From NCBI GenBank assembly GCA_022729915.1, contig DZBP01000006.1, positions 1-35,964 on the forward strand: DNA of 35,964 bases, in the 5' to 3' direction. The notes beneath the pieces were generated by a model. It saw only the letters and a program-made list of their open reading frames with translations. It had not been told where the DNA came from and made no database searches. Below, in pieces: positions 35,668 through 35,964 of the stretch. Position numbers and translations under genes: made by a program. Numbering within the stretch: the stretch's first letter is position 1; each line of letters opens with the position of its first letter. This stretch comes from Draconibacterium orientale (GTDB taxonomy: Bacteria > Bacteroidota > Bacteroidia > Bacteroidales > JAIFNL01).

Positions 35668-35964
35668 TTATTGCTTCGTTTCATTAATTGCTTGCACAAT
35701 ATTGATTCGCTCACCATCTTTAAAAGCTACCACAAAAGAATCTCTGCCTATTCCATCTTGAAAATTTCGTGCATCATCGTAATTATCAAAGCGACCTACC
35801 ATGTATTTCCACAAACCTTCATGATATGATGCAGTTACGTTTTTATTGCCTTTATACAAATTATCTACTTTAATATTAGGCAAAGCATTTTTAACGGCAA
35901 TAATCTGCACTGTAAAATAAATATACGAACGATTGCCTGAATTATTATTTCCATTATTATTTCC
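35668..35964 (-). CDS. C-terminal SPOR-domain part of a protein truncated by the window edge
   Basis: The minus-strand frame stays open to the last base of the window, so the 5' end is missing; the GTG at 35910 is internal. Visible are 98 codons. A linker of two GNNN units and SGNRSYIYF is followed by a SPOR-like domain (VQIIAVKN near its start, WKYMVGRFDNYDDARNFQ, FVVAFKDGERI near its end). SPOR domains bind denuded glycan strands of peptidoglycan, often at division sites. The beta-alpha-beta pattern and the V-G-R-F / A-F-K-D-G phrases fit the family well. The protein probably has an N-terminal export or membrane signal outside the window. Confidence 0.8.
   Translation of the reverse strand, partial: GNNNGNNNSGNRSYIYFTVQIIAVKNALPNIKVDNLYKGNKNVTASYHEGLWKYMVGRFDNYDDARNFQDGIGRDSFVVAFKDGERINIVQAINETKQ
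35941..35964. repeat. 12-bp tandem repeat encoding GNNN
   Basis: ATTATTATTTCC occurs twice in a row (35941-35952 and 35953-35964) and reaches the window edge. On the minus strand each unit encodes Gly-Asn-Asn-Asn in the linker ahead of the SPOR domain. The full copy number lies outside the window. Confidence 0.8.

Overview
This window is very AT-rich bacterial chromosomal DNA. Its gene content and signals point to the phylum Bacteroidota, probably a Bacteroidales/Marinilabiliales-type marine or anaerobic lineage. The evidence is: several matches to the Bacteroidota promoter (TTTG, about 19 nt, TAnnTTTG); two PorE-like proteins with TPR, PD40 propeller, carboxypeptidase-regulatory and OmpA domains, an architecture known from the type IX secretion system; a TPR-SpoIIE phosphatase; a glycoside hydrolase 3/beta-lactamase fusion; and a bacterial tricorn protease. 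The phylum is fairly secure. The lower-rank placement is inference. I saw no tRNA, rRNA, CRISPR array, transposase or prophage gene.

Layout. Positions 1-59 are a heptamer tandem repeat running off the left edge. Positions 173-2276 (+) hold rarA and a DEDDh 3'-5' exonuclease. Positions 2305-4845 (-) form a compact unit of a DUF4349 lipoprotein, an ECF sigma factor and a membrane anti-sigma factor with a periplasmic TPR-like tail. Positions 4968-7677 (-) hold sbcD followed by an MFS transporter. Positions 7794-13111 (-) hold a polyprenol-phosphate-sugar synthase-like glycosyltransferase, a dihydropyrimidinase/hydantoinase and a secreted tricorn-type protease. Position 13229 (+) starts a small unknown protein with an internal duplication, whose promoter abuts that of the glycosyltransferase and whose 3' end overlaps the next kinase gene.

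Positions 13678-24702 (-) are an 11-kb signalling block. In transcription order it has a YfiR-like (DUF4154) periplasmic protein, a CHASE8-like hybrid histidine kinase with REC and HPt, a TPR/SpoIIE phosphatase, a 1351-residue GAF/PAS hybrid kinase, and a REC-HisKA kinase. YfiR normally represses the CHASE8-containing diguanylate cyclase YfiN. Here the same kind of input appears to feed a phosphorelay and a PP2C-type phosphatase. This is the most interesting candidate system in the window.

A gap of about 1 kb with no gene (24703-25747) separates this block from a plus-strand envelope block (25748-34268): a secreted TPR protein, two tandem PorE-like OmpA proteins, and a membrane-anchored GH3/beta-lactamase fusion whose GH3 half has lost the KHFPGHG motif. 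The window ends with an orphan AAA+ (Orc1/Cdc6-like) ATPase at 34420-35601 (+) and, on the minus strand, the C-terminal SPOR domain of a protein that runs off the right edge.

All functional calls rest on reading the translated sequences for motifs; no database search was run.
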